From NCBI GenBank assembly GCA_011525015.1, contig WTJC01000019.1, forward strand, positions 1 to 53,146: 53,146 nt of DNA, written 5' to 3'. A program made the translations under genes and the position numbers. This stretch comes from Flavobacteriales bacterium (lineage in GTDB: Bacteria > Bacteroidota > Bacteroidia > Flavobacteriales > Flavobacteriaceae). Of this stretch, positions 52,959 to 53,146 are shown in pieces. The number at the start of each line of letters is the position of its first letter. The first letter of the stretch is position 1. The notes below the pieces were generated by a model. The model did not search any database. It had not been told where the DNA came from and saw only the letters and a program-made list of their open reading frames with translations.

Positions 52959-53030
52959 AGCCAATGACGGGATTTGAACCCGTGACCTCTTCCTTACCAA
53001 GGAAACGCTCTACCCCTGAGCTACACCGGC
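52959..53030 (-). tRNA. tRNA-Thr (GGT)
   Basis: 72 nt. The anticodon arm TTTCC-TTGGTAA-GGAAG gives GGT. The acceptor is GCCGGTG/CATTGGC with two G-U pairs, D stem GCTC/GAGC, T stem ACGGG/CCCGT. CCA is not encoded. It lies 90 bp upstream of tuf in transcription order. Confidence 0.96.
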
Positions 53031-53071
53031 GTAAAGTGTTTAGCTTCCTGACCAGCAGGAAAAGACTTTAG

Positions 53072-53144
53072 AGCGGGAGACCGGGTTCGAACCGGCGACA
53101 TTCAGCTTGGAAGGCTGACGCTCTACCAACTGAGCTACTCCCGC
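53072..53144 (-). tRNA. tRNA-Gly (TCC)
   Basis: 73 nt. The anticodon arm TCAGC-CTTCCAA-GCTGA gives TCC. The acceptor GCGGGAG/CTCCCGC is perfect, D stem GCTC/GAGC, T stem GCCGG/CCGGT with one wobble pair. CCA is not encoded. It lies 41 bp before tRNA-Thr; the window ends 2 bp beyond it. Confidence 0.96.
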
Positions 53145-53146
53145 TT

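Noticed and set aside
1-53146. CRISPR arrays, insertion sequences, integrases, toxin-antitoxin or phage-defence genes
   Set aside because: No repeat-spacer arrays, transposase motifs, integrase signatures or defence-type nuclease/ATPase sets are visible; the S1/P1 nuclease and AlkB-like enzyme are ordinary metabolic or repair genes.

Overview
The window looks like a chromosomal segment from a pigmented marine flavobacterium (Bacteroidetes, probably Flavobacteriaceae). Four things point there: a flavobacterial carotenoid cluster of the saproxanthin/myxol type; Bacteroidetes-only small genes (DUF4295, DUF3467, TIGR03643 and DUF4369 families); promoters of the form TTTG-N19-TAnnTTTG in place of a sigma-70 pattern; and AT-rich, tightly packed genes with few Shine-Dalgarno sites. 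I see no insertion sequence, prophage, CRISPR array or obvious island. This is conserved core genome with a pigment locus at one end.

Layout. 1-6116 (+): a CarH-like MerR/cobalamin-domain regulator is followed without a real gap by crtI, crtB, crtZ, crtD and cruF. 6108-11965 (-): two parvulin-type chaperones, aconitase, a cysteine-free thioredoxin-fold protein and a CrtA-like oxygenase that converges on cruF. 12078-13945 (+): an SRPBCC protein, a small unknown and a lipoprotein serine hydrolase, read in nested overlaps. 13948-21984 (-): rimO, ftsY, the rpmB-rpmG-DUF4295 ribosomal group, cinA, an Hpt protein, an FAH hydrolase, a DEDDh exonuclease, a 2-oxoacid dehydrogenase E2 and recR. 22056-23534 (+): a sodium/solute symporter. 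23521-26526 (-): tetR, an ABC1 kinase and fabH, preceded by a candidate transcription attenuator. 26864-31038 (+ except one gene): htpG, a small exported protein, then araC-alkB-TIGR03643. 31035-38247: an S1/P1 nuclease, an SPFH/hydrolase/DUF819/lipoprotein operon, a pterin dehydratase, and manA-PTPS-idi. 38336-39925: prfC. 39956-53144 (-): tRNA-Gly, tRNA-Thr, tuf, tRNA-Trp, secE, nusG, rplKAJL, rpoBC and a DUF3467 gene.

How the genes work together. The crt genes plus the CrtA-like oxygenase cover phytoene synthesis, desaturation, C-1' hydration, 3',4'-desaturation, ring 3-hydroxylation and probably 2'-hydroxylation, the steps expected for myxol. Only a lycopene cyclase is missing here. Idi supplies isoprenoid precursor from elsewhere in the window. 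The regulator keeps the residues that let CarH use coenzyme B12 as a light sensor, so pigment may be light-induced.

The most unusual signal is upstream of tetR-ABC1-fabH on the minus strand (26586-26726). It has a perfect promoter, a 22-codon leader ORF, and three mutually exclusive RNA stems ending in a terminator, an architecture like the trp attenuator but with a different stop-codon placement. Other points are a structured rplL-rpoB spacer, a thioredoxin-fold protein with no cysteine, and DUF4295 and DUF3467 genes embedded in translation and transcription operons.
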